A stretch of DNA of 64,000 bases from Tetrahymena thermophila SB210 (taxonomy: Eukaryota; Ciliophora; Oligohymenophorea; Hymenostomatida; Tetrahymenidae). The position numbers were made by a program, and so were the translations under genes. The notes under the pieces are model-generated. The model worked only from the letters and a program-made list of their open reading frames with translations, searched no databases and was not told the origin of the DNA. The DNA lies in NCBI RefSeq assembly GCF_000189635.1, contig NW_002476044.1, positions 1 to 64,000 of the forward strand, read 5' to 3'. Below are positions 1-14,143 of this stretch, one piece after another (the stretch's first letter is position 1; each line of letters starts with the position of its first letter).

Positions 1-726
1 TAAAAACTAATTAAAAACAAGAAAGCTCTTTTTTCTTTTTATTTTTATTGCGCTTGCTTTTTTTTGTTCTTTCTTTGTTAATTTAATTAGCTCATCCTTT
101 TATTTTCAAATTTTTTACTTTTATTATTAATTAATTAATCTTATTATTTCATCTTTTTTCTTCATTTTTTCCTTCGAATTAACTATTTTATGATATATTT
201 TTTCTTCAATATTTAAAAAGTAAGAATTAAATTGGTGCAATGGGTGCATCAGGCTTAGGTTCTGGTTTAGCAAATTGCATTAATCTCTCAAATTTGAGAC
301 TTAACCTTTAGTAAAAACAGTTTATTTGTTTTGGATTGTGATATTTTTAATTATAAAAACTAATTAAAAACAAGAAAGCTCTTTTTTCTTTTTATTTTTA
401 TTGCGCTTGCTTTTTTTTGTTCTTTCTTTGTTAATTTAATTAGCTCATCCTTTTATTTTCAAATTTTTTACTTTTATTATTAATTAATTAATCTTATTAT
501 TTCATCTTTTTTCTTCATTTTTTCCTTCGAATTAACTATTTTATGATATATTTTTTCTTCAATATTTAAAAAGTGGTAATTAAATTGGTGCAATGGGTGC
601 ATCAGGCTTAGGTTCTGGTTTAGCAAATTGCATTAATCTCTCAAATTTGAGACTTAACCTTTAGTAAAAACAGTTTATTTGTTTTGGATTGTGATATTTT
701 TAATTATAAAAACTAATTAAAAACAA
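1..726 (+). repeat. 353-bp tandem duplication (exon plus intron module)
   Basis: Sequence starting at 1 recurs at 354 and again at 707, an exact 353-bp period. The third copy stops matching at about 726. Copies 1 and 2 differ visibly only by a few bases just inside the LRR exon (around 221-226 versus 574-579). Each unit is one 90-nt LRR exon plus one intron of about 263 nt. The array starts at the window edge and may be longer. Confidence 0.9.
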
Positions 727-978
727 TAAAACTCTTTGAATTTATTTGATAGTTTTTATTTGATTTATTTTTTTATCTTTATTATACCACTATTGCTATT
801 TTATTTATTAATTTAAGAAATATTTTTTAATTTAAAAGTTTATTATATTTTGATATTATTTAAGATTTACACAAATTTATTATAAAATATTAGCCAAATC
901 AATGAATCATAAAAATTGAAAGTTATAAGCAAGTGTCTTAAATCAAAAAGATTAGTTGTCTTTAATTAATTATTCTGA
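1..978 (+). CDS. 3' end of a leucine-rich-repeat (RNI-like) protein gene, cut by the window edge
   Basis: Three exons are visible: 221-310 and 574-663, each exactly 90 nt, and a terminal exon at 894-978 ending in TGA. All joints are phase 2 with GT..AG borders, so the exons splice in frame. Each 90-nt exon encodes one 30-residue LRR with the motifs NQIGAMGAS and LANCINLSNL. This is the repeat type of the large ciliate LRR family often annotated as kinase-domain proteins. The last exon ends KCLKSKRLVVFNQLF, which matches the (L)K.KR(L/V)V style of C-terminus seen in three other LRR genes in this window. The two LRR exons and their introns are near-identical 353-bp tandem copies, so the gene has recently gained a repeat. 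The 5' end lies outside the window. Function is unknown beyond an LRR scaffold. Confidence 0.7.
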
Positions 979-2645
979 TTATAAAGAAATCACGAAAAAA
1001 ACGATGAATAAATATTAAATGTTTGATTAATATTATATCAAATTTTGAAAAATTTTTTTAAATCTAAAATATAAACAAATATATAGATTTTATTATTGAT
1101 TTATATTTTTAAATATCATTCATATCTATTTTTGTAAGTAAATAAATTATTTATAAAAAATAAAAAATAAAATTTTCTTAAATTAATTAATTCCTCTTAA
1201 GTAGCCCTTTAGTTTCTCAAAAAATAATCAAATAATTAGAAATTTTTAGTGTTATATTATTTCTTAATAAATTATATAAATGCCAAGCTTTTATATTCCA
1301 GTTATATTTTAGTCTGAAATATTATCCATCAATCATATTTCTATCTTTTTTTATTTATCATGATTAAATAAATACCATGATTTAAATAAAACCTCTGGGA
1401 GAAATCAAATTTTACTTTTTATTTTAACTTTTGTGGTTATTTATTAAAAAATAAAGGCTTTTTGCTTTAACTAAAAATAATATAAAAATAAATATTTAAG
1501 GTAAGTTGAAATTGATTATGTATTAAGTTCTTTCTTTATTTTTGCATGCATATATACTGGCTGGTTTTTATATTTGTTACAAATCAAAAAGATTATGAAT
1601 ACTAAAATAAATATTTTTTGAATTATTTTGTATAAAAACCTATGTTTAATAATTAATTTAAAACATATTTTTCTACTATATTCCACAAATTAAACTATTA
1701 TTTAAATATTTATAAGTAATTTTTAACATCCAAATACATTTTTAATTTATGTCAAGATATCTTTTTTGATTATTTTCATACTTTTCGTTTATAATTGAAA
1801 AAAGAAAAAACTAAAATGAAGTAAGCAAGTAAATAAGTATTAAATTATGTTATATTTTAATTTTTGTATTTTTTTTCTTATGTGATTGTCTCGAAATAGG
1901 CCAACCAATATTTATTTACATTTTTTTGCATATAAATTTGTATCTTATTTTCTTATTAATTAAATCTATTATGAAATTGGTTATTATTTTTTATTTATGA
2001 TAGTACCAGTAAAATTTAATTAATTAATTTGATTAATTCATGAATTTAGTTTATTAAAAAAACGATTATACTTTTTTGCTTATGAAAGTGTAAAATAAAA
2101 TTATCTGTTAAAAAATTAAAAACTGTTATGTTTTCTTATTTTCAAGCAATTTTAAAAAGTTCTATGTCATTTTATGCTTTTATTATCAATAAAACAAAAT
2201 TTACTTTTACTTATAAATATTTTATTATTAAAGAAAAAAATTTTTAATAAGGAACAGCTTTTTATTTAGGATTTAAATTATTAATATAACTTTTAAAAAA
2301 TAGAATAAGAATTAACTTACTAATTTTAATATGATTGAGTGCACTAATAATCTTTCAAATAATTTATTTACAATTTTACCATCTATTTTAAAATTGGGTT
2401 AATTAATTTTTAACTGTTTTGTTTTATTTTTATTTTAGATTAATTAAAAAGAATATATTAATTATCATTCGAAATTGTTTGCTTACAAATTTTGAATATA
2501 GATACATACACTCTAATATTAAAGATTTTCTTATAGTTTTAATGTTCTAATTCTAGCTTAAATTCTAGAGTTTTTGTTAGTTCAATATCTATAAAATTAA
2601 TTAATTAATTATAAAAGTAAAAAAATAAATTTAAATAAATAAAAA
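979..2645. other. intergenic, no gene seen
   Basis: Very AT-rich sequence with frequent TGA in all frames and no coding-like stretch. It separates the LRR gene terminus from the ATG of the small secreted protein. Confidence 0.6.
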
Positions 2646-3041
2646 ATGAAATTAGTTGCTCTTTTGTTAGTACTTTCAGTTATTGCTGCTAATGCCTAGA
2701 CTCCCACCACTGTCCCTAATTGGGCTAGTTCATAAGGATTCACTGACTATGGTACCTGCATTCAAACGGTTATGGCTGGAGATCCATGCACCTCATCCTC
2801 TAATAAGCCTGCCTGCATGACTGCTGGAGCTGCTTATATTACTTGCTGGGTTGCATGCTTTGCTTAAACTAGTTATTCTAGCTTTAGATCTTGCACAACT
2901 ACTTGTGGTAACACCGCAAAAACTGCTGATTCAACTCTTGGTACTTTGGTTTCTTCTTCTGAATCATGCTTCAGCAAGTTAAGCAGCTCATTATTAACAT
3001 TATCTGCATTCCTCTTAGCTGCTTTCGCTTTACTTTTTTGA
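2646..3041 (+). CDS. small cysteine-rich secreted, probably GPI-anchored surface protein
   Basis: A single 396-nt exon encodes 131 residues under the ciliate code and ends at TGA. Residues 1-17 form a clear signal peptide (MKLVALLLVLSVIAANA). The middle carries eight cysteines in spaced pairs, including the motifs ITCW and TTTCGN. The C-terminus is a serine-rich stretch followed by a hydrophobic tail (LSAFLLAAFALLF) with no cytosolic residues, the pattern of a GPI-attachment signal. Local base composition is much richer in G and C than the flanks, which supports real coding. Ciliate surface (immobilisation-type) proteins have this plan but are usually longer, so the family assignment is only by architecture. 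A similar small protein lies at 8820-9227 on the other strand. Confidence 0.8.
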
Positions 3042-3166
3042 AAGGAAAGAGTATCTAAAAATTAATTTACATTTATATTTAAATGTTTTATTTTATGTTT
3101 TTTATATGAAGCATTCTTATAAATTAATTTTTAGATTGTTAAATTTTAGTTAAAATTTTATCTATT

Positions 3167-3199
3167 AAAATAAATAAATAAATAAATAAATAAATAAAA
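3167..3199. repeat. (AAAT)n microsatellite
   Basis: About eight tandem AAAT units just downstream of the small secreted protein gene. Confidence 0.85.
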
Positions 3200-3353
3200 G
3201 ATTTGAATGTTGAAAAATTTATTTTCATATAATTTTTTTAAAAATATTCTTAATTTTTGTTATTTTTTTTGTGTAATTATTATACACAGTACAATAGATA
3301 AGTTATATAGAATAAGATGCCATTTCGATTTAAGATAAACAAAATTTTTAGTT

Positions 3354-3913
3354 ATTAGAGATAATTTTTTTTAGATATTAAGCATTTATTTTATAATAAT
3401 CTATCTATTAGATAAATAATATATTTATTATTAGATTAAATTTTATATAATTATATATACTTATATATAAATCAAAACTTTTACATAATTAATACTCATA
3501 TTTGACAAAAAAGTGAATAAAATTTTTTTAATATTTTTATTTTTATTAATACAATAACTTAAAAAAATATTTTCATAATCTTTATTTTATAGTTAAATAG
3601 CATGGTTTCTGATAATATATTATAGTTGAAGAGAAACGATATTTATTAGAGATAATTTTTTTTAGATATCAAGCATTTATTTTATAATAATTTATCTATT
3701 AGATAAATAATTTATTTATTATTAGATTAAATTTTATATAATTATATATATATATCAAAACATTTACATAATTAATACTCATATTTAACAAAAAAGTGAA
3801 TAAAATTTTTAAAATATTTTTATTAATACAACAACTTAAAAAAATATTTTCATAATCTTAATTTATTTGTTAAATAGCATGGTTTCAGATAATTTATTAT
3901 TGTTGAAGAGAAA
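3354..3913. repeat. direct duplication of about 0.28 kb, noncoding
   Basis: 3354-3636 and 3645-3913 align along their whole length with a few substitutions and small length changes in AT runs. Both begin ATTAGAGATAATTTTTTTTA and end GTTGAAGAGAAA. No ORF is seen. The pair looks like a local tandem duplication, not an inserted element, because no terminal repeats or coding capacity are visible. Confidence 0.85.
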
Positions 3914-4318
3914 TCCTTTTCCCCTTTTTAGTATATTTTAAATAATTTAATTTTATTTACTCAAGGTTAGGTTGGTTAATTAATTAGGAAAATAAATCTT
4001 ATAGTTAACTTAGAACATATTATTTTTATATATTTACTCTATTACAAAAATTATTAGAATATTTTAAATTATGCAAAGAATAAATGGATAATGTGAGCAG
4101 AATTTTTTTTAAATAAGGATTCAAATATTAAAACAGAAAATAAAAGATTATCGAATAATTACTGATAAATATTAACTTATTTTTTGGTAGAATTCTCGAT
4201 TGATAGTTATTTATTTGGTGTTTTGCTTTTTAATTAATTAATAAATTAAAGAATAAATATTTAGGAATAATCATTGATTGAAGGAATCGAATTTAATTGA
4301 ATCAATCTAGATTAATTT

Positions 4319-5851
4319 ATGGATAAACATACTTTAGATAAGTTTAAGTAGCATAAATGGTATATCAAGGATATGATTGCCGCTTTTGAAAAGGGAAAGC
4401 TGATTCATAGCAAAACAACTCCTAATAAAAATATATGGATTTATGAATGTGTTGATAAAAAGAGTAAAAAAGATTACATTATGAAAAATATTAAGAGACA
4501 ATATGATAAAACCCTTGCTGAAAATCTTTGTAAATAGCTTTTTGACATGTACAATCTGTACGAAAAGATGTAATACAAAACAAACTTAGGATTTATCGCT
4601 GGATTTGATATAGTTAATGACGGCAATGAATTTTATATAAGAATAATTATGGAAAAGTGTGTGGGTACTTTGAAAACATTTTTGCAATTAGGCAATAGGA
4701 TTAAACCAGATTAATTTATAGAGTAATTCAAATCTATGGTAACCACAATGTTTGAGTTAGAAGGGAGAAATGTTAGTCACAAGAATCTTACTTTGAACAA
4801 CATATTTTATATTTTTAATCAAGAAGGCAGAGTTGAGTTTAAGTTATTTGGATTTTCTAACTTGGTTTGGGGAGCAAATGATGGAAACTTAAGTTATGTT
4901 TCGCCAGAAGAAAAATATCTTATGAATACATTTGAAGGATCTGCATTATCTACTCCTTATGACATGGACTATTTTAAAGTATCTAGCAACTTTATTTATT
5001 TAAAATCAATATATTTCATTTAAATTTATCAATCGAATTAACTAATTAATTAATAGGTTGATTCTTTCAATTTGGGAATAACATTTTTAGAGCTTATATT
5101 TTTGAAAGAAGTGAGCAAATGGAATTTCTCATTAGATGTAATAGGTGATCCAAAAATGCTAGATATTTATTAAAATTAGGATAAACTTAATTCTATGATA
5201 CATGAAAATATATCTTACTTAAAGGGTCACGAGTTTCTTTTTTCTCTTTTAAAAAATATGATTCATGTAAACCCTCGTAAAAGAGATAGATTCACTAAGA
5301 TTATTTATCAAATGCATGAAAATTTAAAATTAAAAATCTACACATTTGCAATTGATCCAGCCCAAACATGGAAACCAACAAATTTGTTGCACTTTGAAGA
5401 TCAAAAAAATAAAGAAATAGAAAATCTACATTCAGGATACAAAAGCCAAATAAAAATTTTAGTAAATAAATTCGTTTATTTAATATAAATAATGTAATTT
5501 TACAATCAAAAACAAAATAAAGGAAGAAGCAATAAAGAAGCAGACTCAGATAATTAACTAACTTCAATCCCAAATAGTAATATTTATTTTTTTATGTTGT
5601 TAAAATTTGATCTATCACAATTAAAATAGAATTGATTTGAAAAAAATGTATTCAGTGTAATTAAATAATAAAATTAAATTAATTAAAAATATGAATGAAT
5701 TCAGTTCACCATGTAAGATCAAATGAATTTGATGCAATCGAATGTAAGACATGTCACAGACTAAAGAATTATAAATGAATTTAAAATAATGAAAAAAATT
5801 GAAGAACTTAAAGAAAATACTATCTAACCTATCCCTAAAAAGCTTCCTACA
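4319..5851 (+). CDS. protein-kinase-like protein lacking key catalytic residues (pseudokinase)
   Basis: Exons 4319-4978, 5057-5461, 5523-5576 and 5705-5851 have GT..AG introns and all joints are phase 0, giving at least 422 residues. Exon 1 shows a degenerate kinase fold: a beta3-like lysine in IMKNIKR, a hinge-like IIMEKCVGTL, a catalytic loop reading SHKNLTLNNI instead of HRDxKxxN, LFGFS where DFG is expected, and YVSPEE where APE is expected. Exon 2 opens with VDSFNLGITFLEL, a helix-F match (VDxWSLG). The catalytic Asp of HRD and the Asp of DFG are both absent, so phosphotransfer is unlikely. Exons 3-4 read as a charged, probably coiled-coil tail (EEAIKKQTQ, MKKIEELKEN). The 3' end is uncertain: a TGA is available soon after 5851 by splicing, or near 6005 by read-through, close to the next gene's start. 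Confidence 0.6.
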
Positions 5852-5969
5852 GTAAATAATAAATTTATTTAACTTAAAATATTTAAGCAGTTTTAGATTA
5901 ATTTTTTAGGAAATAATTAGTTTTAATTTTTTGTTTTAAAATAAATAAATAAATAAGATTTAAGAAAAA

Positions 5970-8145
5970 ATGAAAAAGTCTAAGATGGAAAAGTTTGACA
6001 AAGAAATATGTAAGTTTTTTAATTTAAATATTTATCCCAAAAATTATAAATAATCTCAAAAATTTAAAGATAGATTTTATGGTTTTTTAAGAGCAAAAAT
6101 TTATTAAGATTCAATTTATTTTTTCATTTATCAAACAAAATTGACAATAACTAAAATAACAGAGAAAAAATATTTTCTTAGTAAATTGTTTATAAAAAAT
6201 AAAATTTTATAAAAAAGAAAGAGAAATGAAAATGACATTAGGACCTATTCTAACAGCAGTAATTTAGATTTTTTGATACTGATTGACAACTAAAATTCTA
6301 TTTAAATAAAAAATTAGATGGTGAATATTATTTTTAACTTATTATAAAAAATAATTTGATAGGATGAAAATAAAATTTATATTTTATTAATTGAAAATTA
6401 AATTATTTTTTTAATGACTAAACTGCCTTCATAAAATAGAAAGTAAATATTTAATTAAATGAAATTAGTTTTACATAAATTTAATTAATTGCTTTTATTA
6501 AAAAAGATGGTAAATAATTCTTTGATCTTTGTTATGCTACTTGATTGATTGCTTAAATTAAAAATTGCTTGAATTAAATTATTTCTTTAATTAATTTATA
6601 CCATATTTTATATTAATCTAAGTTCAGACCGAATGCAGTTAATAGAGCTTATTTATTAGCATGGTTAGCTTCTAATACAACTTATTTTAAATATGTTAAC
6701 ATGTACAAAACAGCAGTTAAAGATGCTAGTGATTCAAAAAATTCTGATGCTATATTTGCTGCGATTAGTGTTTTTTTTAAAAATAAAATAGATTTGCAAA
6801 AAATATTCGAAATTTTTGTTTAAGATAATTACCTAAGAAAACATTTTATAAGATATTTGAGAATCTTTAAACCGAACTTATTAAAAACTTTTTCAGATTA
6901 TTTTTTCTTGTCTGATTTAGAATCAGGCTACATACTTTATAAAAAAGCTTTTGCAAATGATAATAAAGAGTGTTAGATTGAATTTGTAAAGCTAGCTAAA
7001 TAGTTAGTTGCAAATAATAGAGCAGAGAAACTTGAAGAAATTGTTTTAGATCCCATCACAGAGCAAGTTTAATTTATGAATAAATATGTAATAAATAACT
7101 TTTTCAATTACAAATTTCAATATTTTTAGTCTGTTTAATTGAAAAAAATCTATTCCATCAAATAAATATTTTTAAACTGGTTGTTAATTATTTTAATTTA
7201 ATTTTTTTGGTGTCAATTTTTCATGAAAATTGATATTTGATTGATCACAAACTATTTAAATTATTCAAAAGTAACTTAAAAATATTTATGTTTCTTTTAT
7301 TTTTTGAGATTTTCATATTTTTATTTTTTTTAAATTCTTATTTTTTAAAGAATGTGGATGTACTGGCGACTGTAAATGAAAGATTGGAGGAGTTTTATGA
7401 GAATAATTAAATAGATAAAGCTAACAAATACATTTAAGAATAAAATTTCAGTCCAAGAATGGTTGTAATTAAATAATTCAAAAGTCTTATTAGGATTAAA
7501 GATTTCGAAAAGGCTGATTAATATATTGAAAAAAATAATTTTATTGGGTATGATGAATAAAACAAAAAAAAAATTTATAATTTAGATTTCTAATTGATTG
7601 CTGATTAGTTTTATAAATCATAGCAATATGAGAGGGCTTGGAAATACATTTTGAAAATTGAAGATGTATTTGTAGCTTGCGATATCTTAGTAGGGCTAGA
7701 TCAAACAGACAAGGCAATAGAACATGCTGTATAAAATAAAAACATTGATGCCCTATAAGGAATATTAGCTAAGTACAAAAAATAAAATTTAGATGTTTTT
7801 TAATTTTTCAATTTTTATAAAATAGGACAAAAGATGAGGAAACTCGCTCAAGAATTATTTAGCTTAAAGAAGATGTAAAAAAATAATTGGCTGAGTAGAA
7901 GAAAATTAATTTTTTTAAATGAGTGTTTGAAATAAACTTATTTTAAAATGATGAATGCAATCAGCTTTTAATAAATGGAATATCTTAAAACCAACAATTA
8001 ATGTCTTTCTAAGCAAATAGACAAGAAAAAATACCATTAAAATTAATTAATAAATTTTGTGTATAAAGTGAGTTTGTATTTAATAAAGTATTTATTCGCT
8101 GAATAATTCACCACAAATAATCAAAATTTCTAAATAAATTTCTGA
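5970..8145 (+). CDS. Vps16 C-terminal-domain-like protein (VPS16 or VPS16B/VIPAS39 type), 5' exons tentative
   Basis: Two exons are well supported: 6623-7087 (155 codons) and 7351-8145 (264 codons plus TGA), joined in phase 0. They encode a helical repeat protein. Segments such as NLLKTFSDYFFLSDLESGY, LEEFYENNQIDKANKYI and AIEHAVQNKNIDAL follow the layout of the VPS16 C-terminal helical region (short fetch of residues, then rows of helices ending in the AIEH-like block). A plausible first exon is 5970-6009 (MKKSKMEKFDKEI). A coding-like stretch near 6235-6310 may be another exon, but I could not make all phases agree. The upstream region is too short for a beta-propeller, which favours the shorter VPS16B-type paralog. 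In other eukaryotes these proteins work in HOPS/CORVET-type or VPS33B tethering complexes. The tail after about 7890 is low complexity and may be spliced differently. Confidence 0.45.
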
Positions 8146-8819
8146 TATCTAATCCATAAAAAAGTACATTTAAAAGAAAAAATTGATAATATATTTATAT
8201 ATAGCAAGTTGTTGTTCATAACCATCAAATTATTAGCTGACTATTTTCAATTAATCTAACTCAAAATAGAATTTTACAGAAAACTTACAATTGGCTTGCA
8301 GTCAATCATTCTCTTGAAATTCAATTTTATTTTGAATTTTCAAAACAAATTTCATTATTAAATCAATAAAATGTAGTTTATAAAAATTATCTTAAAAAAA
8401 TCCATTTATTTTGTGGATAAATATCAAAATTCAATTTATTTTGATATGAATTATACTTATTGTAAGCTAAGGTTAATTAAATGAAACAAATTTTTGATCA
8501 CAAATAAATAATAAATAAAGCAGATAAATATATCAATCAATCAATCAATACATAATATATATTAGAGTTATATATTTGATATAATTACTAATCATCCATA
8601 AGAAGTATTTACTTCTATTATAAATAAATAAATTATTGAATATACAGCAATTCATTTGTGGTCATTAATAAATAGGCCATTATTTAGTACTAGTTTTATT
8701 ATTCTTTTCCTAACTATGATCATTTTAAGACACAGGATGGATATTTATTTCAAATTTTTTAAAATACAAAAAGATAATCAAAGAATAGCTATCTAAGCTT
8801 ATTAAAATATTTAGTATCA
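8146..8819. other. intergenic, no gene seen
   Basis: AT-rich sequence between convergent genes. No coding-like frame was found on either strand. Confidence 0.5.
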
Positions 8820-9227
8820 TCAAACAAGGGTTGCTATAAGCATTATTAGTACAGAAGCTGAAAGAATAGTTGAGTTTGCTACAGCTTATTAAGCTAAAGG
8901 CAGACAGGTATTTTTAATGCAGGTAAAATAAGAGTTAACTTGCTATGTTTTATAAGGACCATAGCAATCAGATATACATCCGCTCAAAGAATCAGGAACA
9001 ATAGATTAATCCTTCATCTGATTCCAGACTTTGTATAGATTTTGACAGTTTACACTATTATTGTAGCAAGTATAAAATGTATTTAAATCATTCTAGCAGT
9101 TTACATCAGTTCCGCAAATCGTAGAGGCTCCACAAGTACTTTTTCTACAGTTTTCGTAATCTAACTTAGTGCAGGAAGCAACAGTTAAAAAGCTGATTAC
9201 AATCAAGGTTAGTATATTAATTTTCAT
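8820..9227 (-). CDS. small cysteine-rich secreted protein, probably GPI-anchored
   Basis: A single 408-nt minus-strand exon encodes 135 residues. The N-terminus MKINILTLIVISFLTVAS is a signal peptide. The mature part holds eleven cysteines with spacings such as NCRKSTCGASTICG and FTCIKNTC. The C-terminus is hydrophobic (LSASVLIMLIATLV) and ends at the stop, typical of a GPI-attachment signal. Size, architecture and cysteine richness match the protein at 2646-3041, but sequence identity is low and the cysteine spacing differs, so homology is not proven. The gene was missed by standard-code ORF finding because it contains sense TAA and TAG codons. Confidence 0.75.
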
Positions 9228-10763
9228 GATTTATATTATAAGATGTAATTATTTTATATCAATTTAGTTAGTTAATTATTTATTTAGTAAGTGGTTTAGT
9301 GAGTGAGTGTGTTAGTTAGTTAGCACTTTATCTTTTTCCTTCTTTTTTTAGCAAAAACAGTATTTTTTAAAAAAATTAATTATTATATGAAAGAAAGAAA
9401 GTTTACTCTTTTTATTAGTATTAATTGAATACCACTTATTACAATCAAAATTTAATTAATGGTTAGGACAAATTATTATCATAATCCTTATTCTTCTTTT
9501 AAGTGATTTAAATATTATTTCAATTAATACTTATTACCTCATTCATTCAAAAAGTATTTTTACGCTTATTTTGAATATCTTTTTAAAATATAAACAATAT
9601 TATTAAATATAAGGCAAAGAGAGGATATTATTAAATTAATTGAATCAAGTTACTTGATAATATTTTTTTTAAATAATTTATATTGATAGAAATAATTTTA
9701 AAATGAATAAAACTTTAAAATTTTATGATATTAAATACAATTAGTAGCATGATTATATAGATGAATTATATATAAAACAGTAATATGCTTCTTCAAAACT
9801 ATTAAAATTTAATTAATATTTTTTGTTTTATGTTATTTAATTTTATAGATAATTCATTTAAAATAATTATCTTAATATGTTAAAATATATTAACTTTAAA
9901 ATTTTTCTTTCTACCTCAGATATAAAGTGTATATATTTTATAATTAATTTGAATATCCTTAAAAAAAGTAATAATAATTATAAAGATAATTTATATGATT
10001 AATCAATTTAATCAAATACATTGCTATTATTTTGCTATAAATTTAAATTAAATAATATTATAATTAATAAAATTTTGTAATGATATTACGGATTTAAAGT
10101 GATCCATTATACAACACTAATTAGCTTTATTATTTAAATTTAATAAATATTTTGGAATTAATAATTTTACAGGCGATATTAATTTAAATTATTTATATTT
10201 TTTAAAAATGTATTTTTATATATTAAATCAGAAATTAATACCTAAAATACCAATATTTATTTTAATTGATTTAAATTTCAAATTTTAATTTTATTTAATA
10301 CATCATTTATAATGTAAATTTATTTTACACTTATTTTGAATTCTTTTATAAACGAAAATAAAATATTTAAATTAATATAAAGCTTGTGCTACTAGAAGAT
10401 TTTGTAGATTTATAAAATCAAATGCATTGATAAATATTTAGTATTAAGTATGAAGATTTTTAATTTAATATGAAATAATTTAAAAACCAATAAACTTTGA
10501 AATAATATTATATTGAATATTATAGAGGATTATATAGATAGATGCATTATAAAACACTAATTAGCTTCAAAATTTTTTAAATTTAGGTTAATAATTCTTA
10601 TTCAGTTTTGAATAATTTTACAATAAACTCATTTAAAATAATTATTTTTTATATCTTAAATAATTTATTTTTATATATTTGATTGTAAAATTTTATTTTG
10701 CATTATTACCAATTATTAGTGATGGGAAGAAAGGCTAAATGAAAGGTATTTATCAAAAGATTA
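9228..10763. other. intergenic with faint diverged repeats
   Basis: No gene seen. Three loosely similar stretches at about 9745-9815, 10085-10150 and 10515-10590 share words such as GATTATATAGAT, CATTATA and AACACTAATTAGCTT. They look like old, diverged noncoding duplications, but in DNA this AT-rich part of the match could be chance. Confidence 0.35.
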
Positions 10764-12689
<1,926 letters not shown>

Positions 12690-14143
12690 GCTTTTAACCT
12701 ATTTTATTTGGAAATCCTTCTTTCAGCTTTACAATTTTTCTAAAATTTTCTTGATAAATTGTTTGGTAATATTTAGATTTATATCAAAAATTGATGAAAA
12801 AGATAGGTCTGCTTTATTCACTAACATATTTTTACTTACTACTTATCTATTTTTTAAAAAGCAAACAATAACAGATAAATAAATAAAGAAAATAAATTAA
12901 AAATACTACTACTACTTAAGAGATCACTAATCAATAAATGGTATGTCTTAAATACAATAATTAAACTATATCCTTGAATACTCGATAAAATATATTCTTA
13001 ATTAAATCATAATTTATCTATTTTTTAATTCAAGAATTCAATTAGCAACACACATACCATCACATTTAATCAATAGGTATGAGAATGAGAGTATTTACAT
13101 AAAAGATATCTAAGCTAATTCATCAAATTGTTATCAGACATTTTTGTTTACAAAATTTTAAGATTTTTATGAACAATTTCTATTGTTAATATTAAAATTT
13201 GTGCTTTGGTCATGATGATATTTTTAAAAAAATAGCCTATATAACTAGATAATGTAAACAAATCCACATTTAAACATATTAAATTAAATAATTATCAAAT
13301 TAATAAATCAAAAAATTAGCTTTGAATATCCCTTAAATCTGCACTAAGGAGCAGTAAAATAGATAGTCTATTATTTAAAAATAGACAAATAATAAAATAA
13401 ATATCAATTTTGATAGCACTGATTTTAAATTTTGATAATAGATAAATAAAAACCAAACATCTATCTTTTCACAATAATAAATATTTATTTCCAAATCATA
13501 TAAAAAATTATATTTTGTAAATAAAAAATATATTTTCTATTAGCATAATTTTTATAAATTTCTTTATCCACTTCACTTTCTTTTTTTAAAAGAATAAGAT
13601 TTTTTTATAATAAAATCCAAAAGTGCTTATTTTTTTTCAAACTAAATAAAGGTAGGTTATTAATCATTTTATTTATTTTGACTATTTTTAGTTTAAAATA
13701 GTTTAATTATTCCTTTTTATATTGTAATAAAAATAGTAATTGATTAGATTAAAAATAATTATTTATTTAAGGAGGGTCAAAAAAAAGCGATATATTTAGG
13801 TAGAAAAACTGTTATATCTATTGCGATTTAAACTAAAATTTTTGATATTCCTTCAACTACTAATAAAATTTATTTGAATAGAATTAAAGCTTTCATAATC
13901 TATATTTTTAGAAACTGTAAAATAAATAAATTAAAGGTTCGGTTTTTTTTAAATTAAAAATTTACAAATGAATGAATGAATATTTTTCAAAGGAAAAAAT
14001 GTTAAAATATTAATTTTAATATAATTTAAAATTTAAATTCGTCATAATATTCAAATTGTATAATTTCATTTCCAGTCGTTTTGTAAATGAGCTCTCTATT
14101 TAATTTATTTATTTTTATTTAATATTTTAATAAAAGTCTTTTT
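12690..14143. other. intergenic, no gene seen
   Basis: AT-rich sequence between two minus-strand genes. It should hold the AGC kinase 5' flank and the EF-hand gene 3' flank. No coding frame or RNA gene was recognised. Confidence 0.5.

Noticed and set aside
5301-5573. Minus-strand 90-residue ORF opposite the pseudokinase exons
   Set aside because: The plus strand has kinase-like motifs and phase-consistent introns here; the antisense frame is hydrophobic low complexity with no support.
9720-10640. Satellite-like tandem array
   Set aside because: Only three loosely similar stretches with irregular spacing; similarity is hard to separate from shared AT bias.
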